DNA from: JABMMZ01 sp044368575
GTDB taxonomy: Bacteria > Bacteroidota > Bacteroidia > NS11-12g > UBA955
Length of the DNA: 64,000 bases
Assembly (NCBI GenBank): GCA_044368575.1
Contig: JBIPPH010000001.1
Span: 1 to 64,000 of the forward strand
Direction of reading: 5' to 3'
The notes under the pieces were generated by a model. It did not search any database and was not told the DNA's origin. It saw only the letters and a list, made by a program, of their open reading frames with translations. Made by a program: the position numbers and the translations under genes. Below, one piece after another: positions 36,484-45,130 of the stretch. Position 1 is the stretch's first letter. Each line of letters opens with the position of its first letter.

Positions 36484-37365
36484 ATGTTGAAGCGCAGATT
36501 GGTGGTCATCTATAACCCGTTTTCAGGGAAAAACAAAGTGCGTGATCTGCCATCATTAATTCAGCAACACATTGATCATAATCAATTTGAAGTTCAGATT
36601 TGGCCAACTGAAAAACCAGAAGATTTACACTACTTAACGGAGAGAGCCATTAAAGAAGCATTCGATATTGTTGTGGCAGCTGGCGGCGATGGTACGATTA
36701 ATCAAATAGCCTCTCGCTTGGTGAATACCTCTGTTGTTTTAGGCATCATTCCATTAGGCTCAGGTAATGGTTTTGCAAGGCATTTTAAATTGCCTTTGAA
36801 TACAACAAAAGCCATACAAAATTTGGCCTTTCAAAAAGAAAAGTTGATTGATACAGTTTGGTTTGATCGCCATTGTATGATTAATATTGGCGGCTTTGGT
36901 TTTGATGCTCAAATCAGTGCAGCCTTTGCTGGTAATAAAAAGCGTGGCTTACAAGGCTATGTCAAAACCATTCTCAAGCATTTGAATTATAAAGCTCAAA
37001 CCTACGCTTTGTACAAAGACAATCAATTGATTTGGGAAGGAAAGGCTTTTATGATTGGAATTGCCAATGCTACACAGTGGGGCAATAATGTGTATTTGTA
37101 TCCTGGCGCTAAACCAGATGATGGCTTGTTCAATGTGTTAGTTGTTAAAGCTTTTTCAGGTGTTGATTTTTTTAAAATTGTTGGCAATCTCTTGCAAAGG
37201 CGTTTGCATATGAATGAACACTCTGAGTTATTTACAGGAACTGATTTTGAGGTTATTAGAAAAACCTCAGGACCGGTGCATGTTGATGGCGAGCCATTGT
37301 GGTTAGGTCAAAAAGTAGAAATTAGAATAGAACCCTTAAGTTTAAAAATTCTTCAAAATGAGTAA
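36484..37365 (+). CDS. Diacylglycerol/lipid kinase family protein (YegS-like)
   Basis: A 293-residue DAGK-catalytic-domain protein. The nucleotide loop GGDGTINQIA (about 66-75) and GSGNGFARHF (about 95-104) are diagnostic, as is the C-terminal VHVDGEPLWLG beta-domain. It would phosphorylate a lipid such as diacylglycerol or a sphingoid base; Bacteroidota do make sphingolipids, so the latter is possible. It overlaps yciH by eight bases. Confidence 0.92.
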   Translation: MLKRRLVVIYNPFSGKNKVRDLPSLIQQHIDHNQFEVQIWPTEKPEDLHYLTERAIKEAFDIVVAAGGDGTINQIASRLVNTSVVLGIIPLGSGNGFARHFKLPLNTTKAIQNLAFQKEKLIDTVWFDRHCMINIGGFGFDAQISAAFAGNKKRGLQGYVKTILKHLNYKAQTYALYKDNQLIWEGKAFMIGIANATQWGNNVYLYPGAKPDDGLFNVLVVKAFSGVDFFKIVGNLLQRRLHMNEHSELFTGTDFEVIRKTSGPVHVDGEPLWLGQKVEIRIEPLSLKILQNE

Positions 37366-37696
37366 AAAACAGAAACGCGATTTTGATGGTATCATGTTCA
37401 GCACAGATGAGCATTTTGAGTTTGAGTCAGAATTAGAGCATACAGAAACACTGCCGCCTCAGCAACAAAAACTCAGGATACGTTTGGAAACTAAACAAAG
37501 GGGCGGTAAGAAAGCAACTTTAATCAGTGGTTTTGTTGGCACTGAAGCAGACCATGAAGCCTTGGCTAAACTACTCAAAGCTTTCTGTGGAACCGGAGGT
37601 TCTATAACGGATGGTGAGATCTTGATCCAAGGGGATATGACTCAAAAAATCAAAACCAAATTACAAAGTTTAGGCTATAAAACCAATAATATCTAA
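37358..37696 (+). CDS. yciH: SUI1/eIF1-family translation factor (YciH)
   Basis: A 112-residue protein; the C-terminal 80 residues are a SUI1 domain (LRIRLETKQRGGKKATLISGF, then ALAKLLKAFCGTGGSI and a closing LQSLGYKTN). E. coli YciH is an eIF1 homologue that affects initiation fidelity. The 35-residue N-terminal extension is acidic. The stop overlaps the flippase start as TAATG. Confidence 0.94.
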   Translation: MSKKQKRDFDGIMFSTDEHFEFESELEHTETLPPQQQKLRIRLETKQRGGKKATLISGFVGTEADHEALAKLLKAFCGTGGSITDGEILIQGDMTQKIKTKLQSLGYKTNNI

Positions 37697-38877
37697 TGCA
37701 TCTGAAACCCATTGCCTCAACCTTTTTAAGCAAAATTGCAGTTGCTGTTTTGGGTTTGGCTTTGGTGGTTTTTGTGTCAAGAACTTTCGGGAGTATTGGT
37801 CGAGGGCAAATCAGTTTGCTCTTGTCATCAGTGGCTTTATTGCAAATGATTATGGAGTTCGGCAGCAATAGTTCAGTCATTAATTTGTCTTATACGCATC
37901 AGCCTAAATTGCTCCTCAAGTCAGCTTGCTTTTTCATACTGGCGGTTGGATTGCTGGCCTTGCCAATAATAGGTTTTTTTGACTTGCCTTTTAAATGGAC
38001 AATTGTGCCTTTGGCTATTTTGTTTGCCCTGGTCAATCTCCTACAAATGTTACTAATGGGCCAACAAAAGTTATCTTATCGCAACTGGAGTTTGTTGGTT
38101 TCGCCCGTTTTGATTTTAATTGGATTACTTATTTCGGTATACGCATTTGGACCTCAGTTGAGTTTGTATCCTATTTGTTTACTAGCTTCTTTAATGATTT
38201 CAGCTGTTTTGGCATTCCGTTGGTTGAATCGATCGGCTTTCAAATATACTTCCGAGCCTTTTTTGTTTCAGCGCATCATTTTAAAGCAGGGGGCATGGGT
38301 TCAAGGGGCACAATTCATTCAATTTCTCAATTATCGAATCAATTTTTTTTTAATTGCCTTATGGCTTAATAATGCCGATCTAGGGGTTTACAACAATGTT
38401 ATTGTTTTATGTGAGGCGGTTTGGATACTTGGTCACAGCATTGGCCAAATTCAACATATGAAAATTCGCAACAGTTTGTCTGCCATTGAGGACATTCAAA
38501 TGACCAAGCGCTTTATAGGGTTGAATCTCATTGGATCTTTGGCCATGGCCTTAACCTTATGTCTTTTGCCCTCAGGCTTTTGGACTTCGCTATTCAGTCA
38601 AGACTTTTTAGAAATTGCCAAATTGTTGCCTCACTGTGTTTTAGGCATTATGGTGTTTAGTGTGTCTAATATCATTAACCATTATTTACATGCTAAAGAC
38701 CAATTTACAGCCATATTTTGGATCAATGTTTTAGGGCTTTGTTTTGGTGTAGTTGCCGCCATATTTGCTATTCCTCATTACGGTTTGATAGGGGCTTGTT
38801 GGTCATGGGGCATAGGACTCACAGCCTCCATGCTTGGCTATTTGGTTTATTTTTTAAGGCACACAAAAAACGCTTGA
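37696..38877 (+). CDS. Polysaccharide-type flippase (MOP superfamily)
   Basis: A 393-residue membrane protein with about 12 helices, resembling Wzx/RfbX-type O-antigen or exopolysaccharide translocases: an N-terminal ASTFLSKIAVAVLGLALVVFVSRTFG and repeated amphipathic helix pairs. Coupled to yciH by TAATG. No glycosyltransferase cluster surrounds it, so the substrate is unclear. Confidence 0.82.
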   Translation: MHLKPIASTFLSKIAVAVLGLALVVFVSRTFGSIGRGQISLLLSSVALLQMIMEFGSNSSVINLSYTHQPKLLLKSACFFILAVGLLALPIIGFFDLPFKWTIVPLAILFALVNLLQMLLMGQQKLSYRNWSLLVSPVLILIGLLISVYAFGPQLSLYPICLLASLMISAVLAFRWLNRSAFKYTSEPFLFQRIILKQGAWVQGAQFIQFLNYRINFFLIALWLNNADLGVYNNVIVLCEAVWILGHSIGQIQHMKIRNSLSAIEDIQMTKRFIGLNLIGSLAMALTLCLLPSGFWTSLFSQDFLEIAKLLPHCVLGIMVFSVSNIINHYLHAKDQFTAIFWINVLGLCFGVVAAIFAIPHYGLIGACWSWGIGLTASMLGYLVYFLRHTKNA

Positions 38878-38884
38878 TTTTTCA

Positions 38885-38892
38885 TACATTTG
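38885..38892 (+). promoter_or_regulatory. -7 promoter element TACATTTG for the TonB receptor
   Basis: Exact TAnnTTTG match, three bases before ATG 38896. The TTG at 38890 lies inside it and is not a usable start. Confidence 0.65.
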
Positions 38893-38895
38893 CGT

Positions 38896-41193
38896 ATGTT
38901 TTCTCGTTCCTTATTGATTGGTCTTCTGATTTGCTCATACAACTTGTTGGCTCAAACAGGTGGTGTTAAAGGGTATGTGAGGGATCAAAAGACCGGTAAT
39001 GATTTGGACAATGTTCAATTGCAAATTTTAGGGACAGAATTATCAACCTTTACCAATCAAGATGGCTACTATATTATCAATTCTATCCCTGTAGGTCAAT
39101 ACAAGCTCTTTTGTTCGGCTTTGGGGTATAAAACGGATACCATCACAGTAAAAATTGTTGAGGGTAAAGTAGAATTAGAAAACTTCTACCTTAAACAACA
39201 GATAGTAACTTTATTGGGCGGAAAAGTGACGGATGTTAGGAAAAGAAAACGCGAAGACATTGATATTGGCGCTAGTAAAATTAAGCCTTCTCAGTTATTT
39301 AAAATTCCTACCGTTGGAGGAACCCCTGATTTGGTTCAGTATTTACAAGTTTTACCAGGTGTCGTGTTCAGTGGTGACCAAGGGGGGCAATTGTATATCA
39401 GAGGAGGTAGCCCTGTAATGAATAAGGTTTTATTAGATGGTATGACCATTTACAATCCATTCCATTCAATTGGTTTGTTTTCTGTTTTTGATGTGGACTT
39501 GATGAAATCTGCTGATGTTTACAGCGCTGGTTTTGGTGTTCAATACGGCGGTAGAATTTCAGCCATTGTTGATGTGAAAACCCGCGATGGTAATAAAAAC
39601 AGACTGGCCGGTAATTTTGCAGTCAGCCCATTTTTAGGGAAGCTGTCATTGGAAGGACCACTGAAAAAATTTGTTGCAGGCAGAGGCAGTAGTAATTTTG
39701 TGGTATCTATAAAGAATTCCTACCTCGACAAATCGTCCAAGACATTTTATCAATACGCCGATCCTTCAAAATTACCTTATAGTTTTAATGATGTATACGG
39801 CAAGTTGACATTCAACTCTGCCAATGGCAGTAATATGAAGCTCTTTGGATTTAATTTTAGAGACCGAGTTAATTTTCCAGGGTCCACTTCGTATGCATGG
39901 AATCAAACTGGAATGGGAACGCATTTTACGCTGATACCAGATGGTAATCAATCTAAAGTGAATGGTTTTATTACCTATTCAGATTATGCCATTAAACAAA
40001 CTGAGATAGACAATAAGCCAAGATCAAGTGCAATCAGTGGCTTGAATATGGGCTTGAATATATTGTCTTTAAACCATAAAGACGAAATCAAATATGGCTT
40101 TGAAATCAACGCCTTTAGCACAGATTTTACCATATTTAACAGCAATAACAGAAAGATTGCTCAACAAGAATTTACCACTGAATTGTGTGGTTTTGGTTTG
40201 TACAAGTGGGTGCGATTAAAGTATGCTTTAGAAGGTGGATTGCGCATGCAGTATTATGCCTCTTTGGGCAATGCCTCTATTGAACCGAGGGTGAATGGTA
40301 AATACAATGTCAATAGCCGTTTAAGTTTAAAAGGCGCTTTTGGTAAATATTCTCAGAATTTATTGTCAGCCTTTAGCGATAGAGATGTGGTCAATTTGTT
40401 TTATGGTTTTTTATCAGGCCCAGATGACTTGCAAAAGAACTTTAATGGTAAGCCAGTTAATAGCCGTCTCCAAAAAGCTTGGCATTATGTGTTTGGCTTT
40501 GACTATGACATCAATCGCTTTAGTGAATTTGGTATGGAAGGATTTTACAAAAATTTCAATCAAATTACCAATATCAACCGCGAAAAATTATTTGATGACG
40601 ATGGTGATTATTCTGTTCAACCAGAGCGTTTAAAAAAGGATTTTGTTGTTGAAAGTGGAAAGGCCTATGGAGGTGATATCAAATACAAATATGATAATAA
40701 TAAGCGCTTGTATATATGGGCCGTATACTCTTTAACCTATGTGACCAGATTTGACGGTATTAATACCTATAACCCTCATTGGGACCGCAGGCACAACATC
40801 AATCTGGTTTTAGATTATGTTTTGGACAAACGCAACAGATTGTCTGCTAATGCGCGTTGGAATTTCGGTAGTGGTTTCCCTTTCACCCAAACCCAAGGCT
40901 TTTATGAAAAGTTTGATTTTCAATCAGGTCCAAGTACGAATTATATTACTAGCAATGGTCAATTAGGGATCGTATATGGCGGCTTTAATCAAGGTCGATT
41001 ACCAACCTATCACCGATTAGATGCCTCTATAAAATATCAATTCAAACCTCATAAAACCTATAAGAGTTGGATAGTTCTCTCAGTTACTAATGTCTATAAT
41101 AGGCCTAATATTTTCTATTTTGACCGTGTAAACTATACTAGAGTCAACCAATTGCCGATTTTGCCTGCATTGAGTTATAACGCCACTTTTTAA
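38896..41193 (+). CDS. TonB-dependent receptor with CarboxypepD_reg-like N-terminal domain
   Basis: A 765-residue outer-membrane protein. A signal peptide (LLIGLLICSYNLLAQ) leads into a carboxypeptidase-regulatory-like domain (about 22-105; GGVKGYVRDQKTG, GYYIINSIPVGQY), a plug domain (about 135-235; LQVLPGVVFSGDQGGQLYIRGGSP) and a C-terminal beta-barrel. It has no SusD partner nearby and the barrel is short for SusC. The ligand is unknown. Confidence 0.92.
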   Translation: MFSRSLLIGLLICSYNLLAQTGGVKGYVRDQKTGNDLDNVQLQILGTELSTFTNQDGYYIINSIPVGQYKLFCSALGYKTDTITVKIVEGKVELENFYLKQQIVTLLGGKVTDVRKRKREDIDIGASKIKPSQLFKIPTVGGTPDLVQYLQVLPGVVFSGDQGGQLYIRGGSPVMNKVLLDGMTIYNPFHSIGLFSVFDVDLMKSADVYSAGFGVQYGGRISAIVDVKTRDGNKNRLAGNFAVSPFLGKLSLEGPLKKFVAGRGSSNFVVSIKNSYLDKSSKTFYQYADPSKLPYSFNDVYGKLTFNSANGSNMKLFGFNFRDRVNFPGSTSYAWNQTGMGTHFTLIPDGNQSKVNGFITYSDYAIKQTEIDNKPRSSAISGLNMGLNILSLNHKDEIKYGFEINAFSTDFTIFNSNNRKIAQQEFTTELCGFGLYKWVRLKYALEGGLRMQYYASLGNASIEPRVNGKYNVNSRLSLKGAFGKYSQNLLSAFSDRDVVNLFYGFLSGPDDLQKNFNGKPVNSRLQKAWHYVFGFDYDINRFSEFGMEGFYKNFNQITNINREKLFDDDGDYSVQPERLKKDFVVESGKAYGGDIKYKYDNNKRLYIWAVYSLTYVTRFDGINTYNPHWDRRHNINLVLDYVLDKRNRLSANARWNFGSGFPFTQTQGFYEKFDFQSGPSTNYITSNGQLGIVYGGFNQGRLPTYHRLDASIKYQFKPHKTYKSWIVLSVTNVYNRPNIFYFDRVNYTRVNQLPILPALSYNATF

Positions 41194-41238
41194 GACCAGC
41201 CTTGCGCCAAATTATATGGCCAATTCAATGAATTTCAT

Positions 41239-41246
41239 TAGTTTTG
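41239..41246 (+). promoter_or_regulatory. -7 promoter element TAGTTTTG
   Basis: Exact TAnnTTTG match, ten bases before the ATG of the B12-domain/GTPase gene. It leaves no room for a cobalamin riboswitch. Confidence 0.65.
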
Positions 41247-41256
41247 CAAATACAAT

Positions 41257-42684
41257 ATGCAAGACGCTGTTTACCAACCCAAAAACAAAGTTAGAATAGT
41301 TACTGCGGCCTCTTTGTTTGATGGCCATGATGCTGCCATCAATGTGATGCGCCGTATTATTCAGTCAACAGGCTGTGAAGTGATTCATTTGGGACACGAT
41401 AGAAGTGCACTGGAAGTGGTTGATACTGCCATCCAAGAAGATGCCAATGCCATTGCAATGACCAGCTATCAGGGTGGTCACAATGAGTATTTTAAATACA
41501 TGTATGATTTGCTTCAAGAAAAAGGAGCAGGGCATATCAAAATTTTTGGTGGCGGTGGTGGTACCATATTGCCAGAAGAAATTAAAGCCTTGGAGGATTA
41601 TGGCATCGCAAAAATATACCATCCTGATGATGGGCGCGCCATGGGTTTGCAAGGCATGATCAATGATTTGGTTGTAAAATCTGATTTTGCAACGGGTCAA
41701 AATGTTAGTTTAAATTTAACGGCCTTAAGACAGAAAGAGAGCATGCACATTGCTCAATTGATATCCAATGCTGAAAATTTTCCAGAAGCATTCGCCACCA
41801 TAAGACCGCAATTAGAAGCCGCCCTTGAAGGCCAAAAACAGGCCCCTGTATTAGGGATTACTGGAACTGGAGGTGCTGGTAAAAGCAGTTTGGTTGACGA
41901 GTTTGTTAGACGTTTCTTATTTGATAAAAAAGACCTTTCAATTGCCATAATATCTGTAGATCCTAGTAAACGCAAAACAGGAGGTGCCTTGTTGGGAGAC
42001 CGCATCAGAATGAATGCCATCAACCATCCTAAAGTTTACATGAGATCATTGGCTACCAGACAAAGTAATTTGGCATTGAGTAAGCATGTTGATGATGCTT
42101 TGTTGATTCTTAAAACAGCAGGGTTTGATTTGATCATATTAGAGACAAGTGGTATAGGTCAAAGTGATACAGAAATTACTGAGCACAGTAATGTGGCACT
42201 ATACGTAATGACTCCTGAATATGGTGCAGCCACTCAATTAGAGAAGATAGATATGTTGGATTTTGCAGACATTATTGCGGTCAATAAATTTGATAAAAAA
42301 GGCGCTGCTGATGCCTTGCGCGATGTTAAAAAACAATTCCAACGCAATCACAAATTGTTTGATCAAGACACTGAATTGATGCCAGTATTTGGAACAATTG
42401 CAGCTCAGTTCAACGATCCAGGTATGAATACCCTTTACCGTTCGTTGTTGAATGTTTTAGATACTAAAACAGGTTCTAGTTTCAATACTAATTTTAAAGC
42501 CAGTGATGAAATGAGTGAGAAAGTATTCATTATCCCCCCTTCAAGAAATCGCTATTTGAGTGAAATATCCGAAACCATTCGCTCATACAATCAATGGGCT
42601 GATGATCAAAGTGATTTGGCACAGAAGTTATATCAACTAGAAGGGACTAAAGCAATCATTCAAAACAATAGCAAAGAAGCATAA
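41257..42684 (+). CDS. IcmF-like B12-binding domain plus MeaI-type GTPase, lacking the mutase domain
   Basis: A 475-residue protein. Residues 10-140 are a cobalamin-binding domain with the base-off motif start DGHDAA (His24 the cobalt ligand), HLGHDRS and FGGGGGTI. Residues 190-410 are a G3E GTPase with Walker A GTGGAGKS (203-210), ETSGIGQSD and NKFD (343-346). The C-terminal 60 residues (PPSRNRYLSEISETIRSYNQ) match the linker that in IcmF leads into the acyl-CoA mutase barrel. That barrel, roughly 600 residues, is absent; the stop overlaps the next ATG as TAATG. Likely a reactivation/cofactor-gating component for a separately encoded mutase, or a relic. Confidence 0.88.
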   Translation: MQDAVYQPKNKVRIVTAASLFDGHDAAINVMRRIIQSTGCEVIHLGHDRSALEVVDTAIQEDANAIAMTSYQGGHNEYFKYMYDLLQEKGAGHIKIFGGGGGTILPEEIKALEDYGIAKIYHPDDGRAMGLQGMINDLVVKSDFATGQNVSLNLTALRQKESMHIAQLISNAENFPEAFATIRPQLEAALEGQKQAPVLGITGTGGAGKSSLVDEFVRRFLFDKKDLSIAIISVDPSKRKTGGALLGDRIRMNAINHPKVYMRSLATRQSNLALSKHVDDALLILKTAGFDLIILETSGIGQSDTEITEHSNVALYVMTPEYGAATQLEKIDMLDFADIIAVNKFDKKGAADALRDVKKQFQRNHKLFDQDTELMPVFGTIAAQFNDPGMNTLYRSLLNVLDTKTGSSFNTNFKASDEMSEKVFIIPPSRNRYLSEISETIRSYNQWADDQSDLAQKLYQLEGTKAIIQNNSKEA

Positions 42685-44054
42685 TGGCTTATTTTAAAAA
42701 TGTATTAGAAACCATAGGGAATACGCCCTTGGTGAAATTAAACAGCATAGTAGCTGATTTGCCATGCACTGTTTTGGCTAAAATTGAAACCACTAATCCC
42801 GGCAATAGCATAAAGGACCGTATGGCCCTCAGAATGATCGAAGATGCTGAAAAATCTGGCGCATTAAAACCAGGTGGCACCATCATTGAAGGCACCAGCG
42901 GTAATACCGGCATGGGCTTGGCCATAGCGGCAGTTATCAAAGGGTATAAATGTATTTTCACTACCACTGACAAACAAAGCAAAGAAAAGGTTGATGCCCT
43001 TAAAGCCTTTGGCGCTGAAGTGATTGTTTGCCCTACAGATGTTGAGCCTGAAGATCCAAGGTCTTACTATTCTGTTTCTTCAAGATTAGTCAACGAGATT
43101 CCTAACAGTTGGAAACCCAATCAATATGATAATTTAAGCAATTCAGCGGCCCACTATGAAAGTACAGGTCCTGAAATATGGGAACAAACAGAAGGTCAAA
43201 TTACCCATTTGGTAGTAGGGGTAGGAACAGGTGGTACCATCAGTGGTACTGGTAGATATCTGAAAGAGAAAAACTCAAACATTAAAGTTTTGGGCATAGA
43301 TACTTATGGGTCTGTTTTCAAGAAATATAAAGAAACGGGCATTTTTGATAAGAATGAAATTTACCCTTATATCACAGAAGGTATTGGGGAAGATTTTTTA
43401 CCTGAAAATGTTGATTTCTCAGTCATTGATCATTTTGAAAAAGTAACGGATAAAGATGCCGCCATATACACCCGCTTATTGCCTAGAACTGAAGGCATAT
43501 TTGCAGGAAATAGTGCAGGCTCAGCAATTGCAGGGCTATTGCAAATGCAACATTTTTTCAAACCAACTGATGTTGTAGTGGTGATATTTCATGACCACGG
43601 TACTAGGTATTTAGGGAAAATGTTCAACGATGATTGGATGCGCGACCGTGGCTTTTTAGATAAGAAGACATTAGTGACAGCTCAGGACTTAATTGAACAC
43701 CACAAAAATTTAAAATTATTGACCATCAAAACGGATAATAGCATTCAGGAAGCCTATGCAGTGATGAAGAAATACGATGTGTCTCAATTGCCAGTATGCA
43801 ATGAGCATGGGCAATTTGTGGGGTCTTTAAGTGACTCTTATTTATTTGAGCAATTATTTGAAAAGCCAGATTTGATGACTAGCAAGGTAGAAGCTTTAAT
43901 GCAAGGACCTTTCCCTATGGTTAAGCACAATGACAGCATAGAATCCATTGCGGCTAAAATCACAAAGCAAAATCAAGCCGTTTTGATGTCAGATTTGGGT
44001 GGTAATATTCACATCATTACCAAATTTGATTTGATCAGCTCTATCAACCAATAA
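42684..44054 (+). CDS. Cystathionine beta-synthase with two CBS domains
   Basis: A 456-residue fold-II PLP enzyme. The PLP lysine is in NPGNSIKDRMA (about 43), the phosphate loop GTSGNTGMG follows, and VGVGTGGTISGTGRYLKE and GIGEDFLPEN match cystathionine beta-synthase rather than cysteine synthase. A pair of CBS regulatory domains fills about 335-456. It condenses serine and homocysteine. The start overlaps the preceding stop (TAATG), tying it to the B12-domain/GTPase protein. Confidence 0.92.
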   Translation: MAYFKNVLETIGNTPLVKLNSIVADLPCTVLAKIETTNPGNSIKDRMALRMIEDAEKSGALKPGGTIIEGTSGNTGMGLAIAAVIKGYKCIFTTTDKQSKEKVDALKAFGAEVIVCPTDVEPEDPRSYYSVSSRLVNEIPNSWKPNQYDNLSNSAAHYESTGPEIWEQTEGQITHLVVGVGTGGTISGTGRYLKEKNSNIKVLGIDTYGSVFKKYKETGIFDKNEIYPYITEGIGEDFLPENVDFSVIDHFEKVTDKDAAIYTRLLPRTEGIFAGNSAGSAIAGLLQMQHFFKPTDVVVVIFHDHGTRYLGKMFNDDWMRDRGFLDKKTLVTAQDLIEHHKNLKLLTIKTDNSIQEAYAVMKKYDVSQLPVCNEHGQFVGSLSDSYLFEQLFEKPDLMTSKVEALMQGPFPMVKHNDSIESIAAKITKQNQAVLMSDLGGNIHIITKFDLISSINQ

Positions 44055-44057
44055 AAA

Positions 44058-44077
44058 AAAGCGTCCGAAGACGCTTT
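44058..44077 (-). terminator. Terminator of the deoxyhypusine-synthase-like gene
   Basis: Stem AAAGCGTC / GACGCTTT with a CGAA loop; on the minus strand it is followed by eight T. The plus side lacks a good T-run, so it serves the minus-strand gene better. Confidence 0.8.
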
Positions 44078-44101
44078 CTAAACTTGTTATCTAAGGGTGG
44101 A

Positions 44102-45076
44102 TTACCAACCTAAAATCCATGCAAACATTAATGGCGCAACTATGGTCGCGTCACTTTCAACTATGAATTTAGGCGTGTGAATGTCTAATTTACCCCAAGT
44201 GATTTTTTCATTCGGTACGGCACCTGAATATGAGCCATAACTTGTGGTAGAATCAGATATTTGACAGAAATAGCTCCAGAAAGGCACATCATGCCATTCC
44301 AAGTCTTGATACATCATTGGGACTACACAGATAGGGAAGTCACCAGCTATACCACCGCCTATTTGGAAAAAGCCTACGCCTTTGCCACTGCTATTGTTTC
44401 TGTACCAATCGGCAAGCCAAACCATGTATTCAACACCGCTCTTCATGGTGCTTGCTTTAAGTTCGTTTTTGATCACATAACTAGCAAAGATATTGCCCAT
44501 AGTAGAGTCTTCCCATCCAGGAACCACAATAGGGATATTCTTTTGTGCTGCGGCTAGCATCCAGCTGTTTTTAGGGTCAATTTCGTAGTATTGCTCCAAT
44601 ACACCACTCAATAACATTTGATACATGAACTCGTGAGGAAAATAGCGTTCACCTTTGTCGTCTGCTGATTTCCATAATTGATGGATGTGTTGTTGTAAAC
44701 GTCTAAAGGCCTCCTCTTCAGGAATGCAAGTATCTGTTACACGGTTATAGTGGTTTTCTAATAAATCCCATTCGTCTTGTGGGCTTAAGTCTCTGTAATT
44801 AGGCACTCTTTTGTAATGGCTATGAGCCACTAAATTCATAATGTCTTCTTCTAGGTTAGCCCCTGTGCAACTAATGATGGCCACTTTATCTTGACGAATC
44901 ATTTCTGCTAATGAAATCCCCAATTCAGCTGTGCTCATCGCACCTGCTAGGGTAATCATCATTTTGCCACCTTCGTTTAAATGGGTTTCGTAACCTTTAG
45001 CCGCATCCATTAATGCAGCGGCATTAAAGTGTCTGTAATGGTGTTCAATAAATTGTGATATAGGTCCTTTGTTCAT
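44102..45076 (-). CDS. Deoxyhypusine synthase family protein (polyamine aminobutyl transfer)
   Basis: A 324-residue NAD-dependent DHS-fold protein. MITLAGAMSTAELGISLAEMI, ISCTGANLEEDI and FQIGGGIAGDFP are family motifs, and ITWGKLD contains the lysine equivalent to the catalytic Lys of eukaryotic DHS. Bacteria have no eIF5A, so the usual target is absent; bacterial homologues are suspected to make homospermidine or related polyamines. Start at ATG 45076, 25 bases after an exact -7 element; a TTG at 45091 is rejected. Confidence 0.88.
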   Translation of the reverse strand: MNKGPISQFIEHHYRHFNAAALMDAAKGYETHLNEGGKMMITLAGAMSTAELGISLAEMIRQDKVAIISCTGANLEEDIMNLVAHSHYKRVPNYRDLSPQDEWDLLENHYNRVTDTCIPEEEAFRRLQQHIHQLWKSADDKGERYFPHEFMYQMLLSGVLEQYYEIDPKNSWMLAAAQKNIPIVVPGWEDSTMGNIFASYVIKNELKASTMKSGVEYMVWLADWYRNNSSGKGVGFFQIGGGIAGDFPICVVPMMYQDLEWHDVPFWSYFCQISDSTTSYGSYSGAVPNEKITWGKLDIHTPKFIVESDATIVAPLMFAWILGW

Positions 45077-45101
45077 ATTGTATAGATTCAAATTGGTTGT
45101 G

Positions 45102-45109
45102 CAAAATTA
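45102..45109 (-). promoter_or_regulatory. -7 promoter element TAATTTTG
   Basis: Exact TAnnTTTG match upstream of the deoxyhypusine-synthase-like gene; predicted leader about 21 bases. Confidence 0.65.
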
Positions 45110-45130
45110 AGGGGAAATAGCTAATGATTT

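Noticed and set aside
37995..38369. 124-codon open frame on plus
   Set aside because: It lies entirely inside the flippase gene in another frame and has a composition of a shadow frame (Phe/Cys/Ser-rich, no motif).
41194..41256. Cobalamin riboswitch upstream of the B12-domain protein
   Set aside because: Only 63 bases separate it from the preceding gene, with a promoter element ten bases from the ATG; there is no space for the aptamer.
42600..42760. Frameshift hiding the rest of IcmF
   Set aside because: The sequence after 42684 is an intact cystathionine beta-synthase start with its PLP lysine region in frame; no mutase remnant was seen in other frames nearby.
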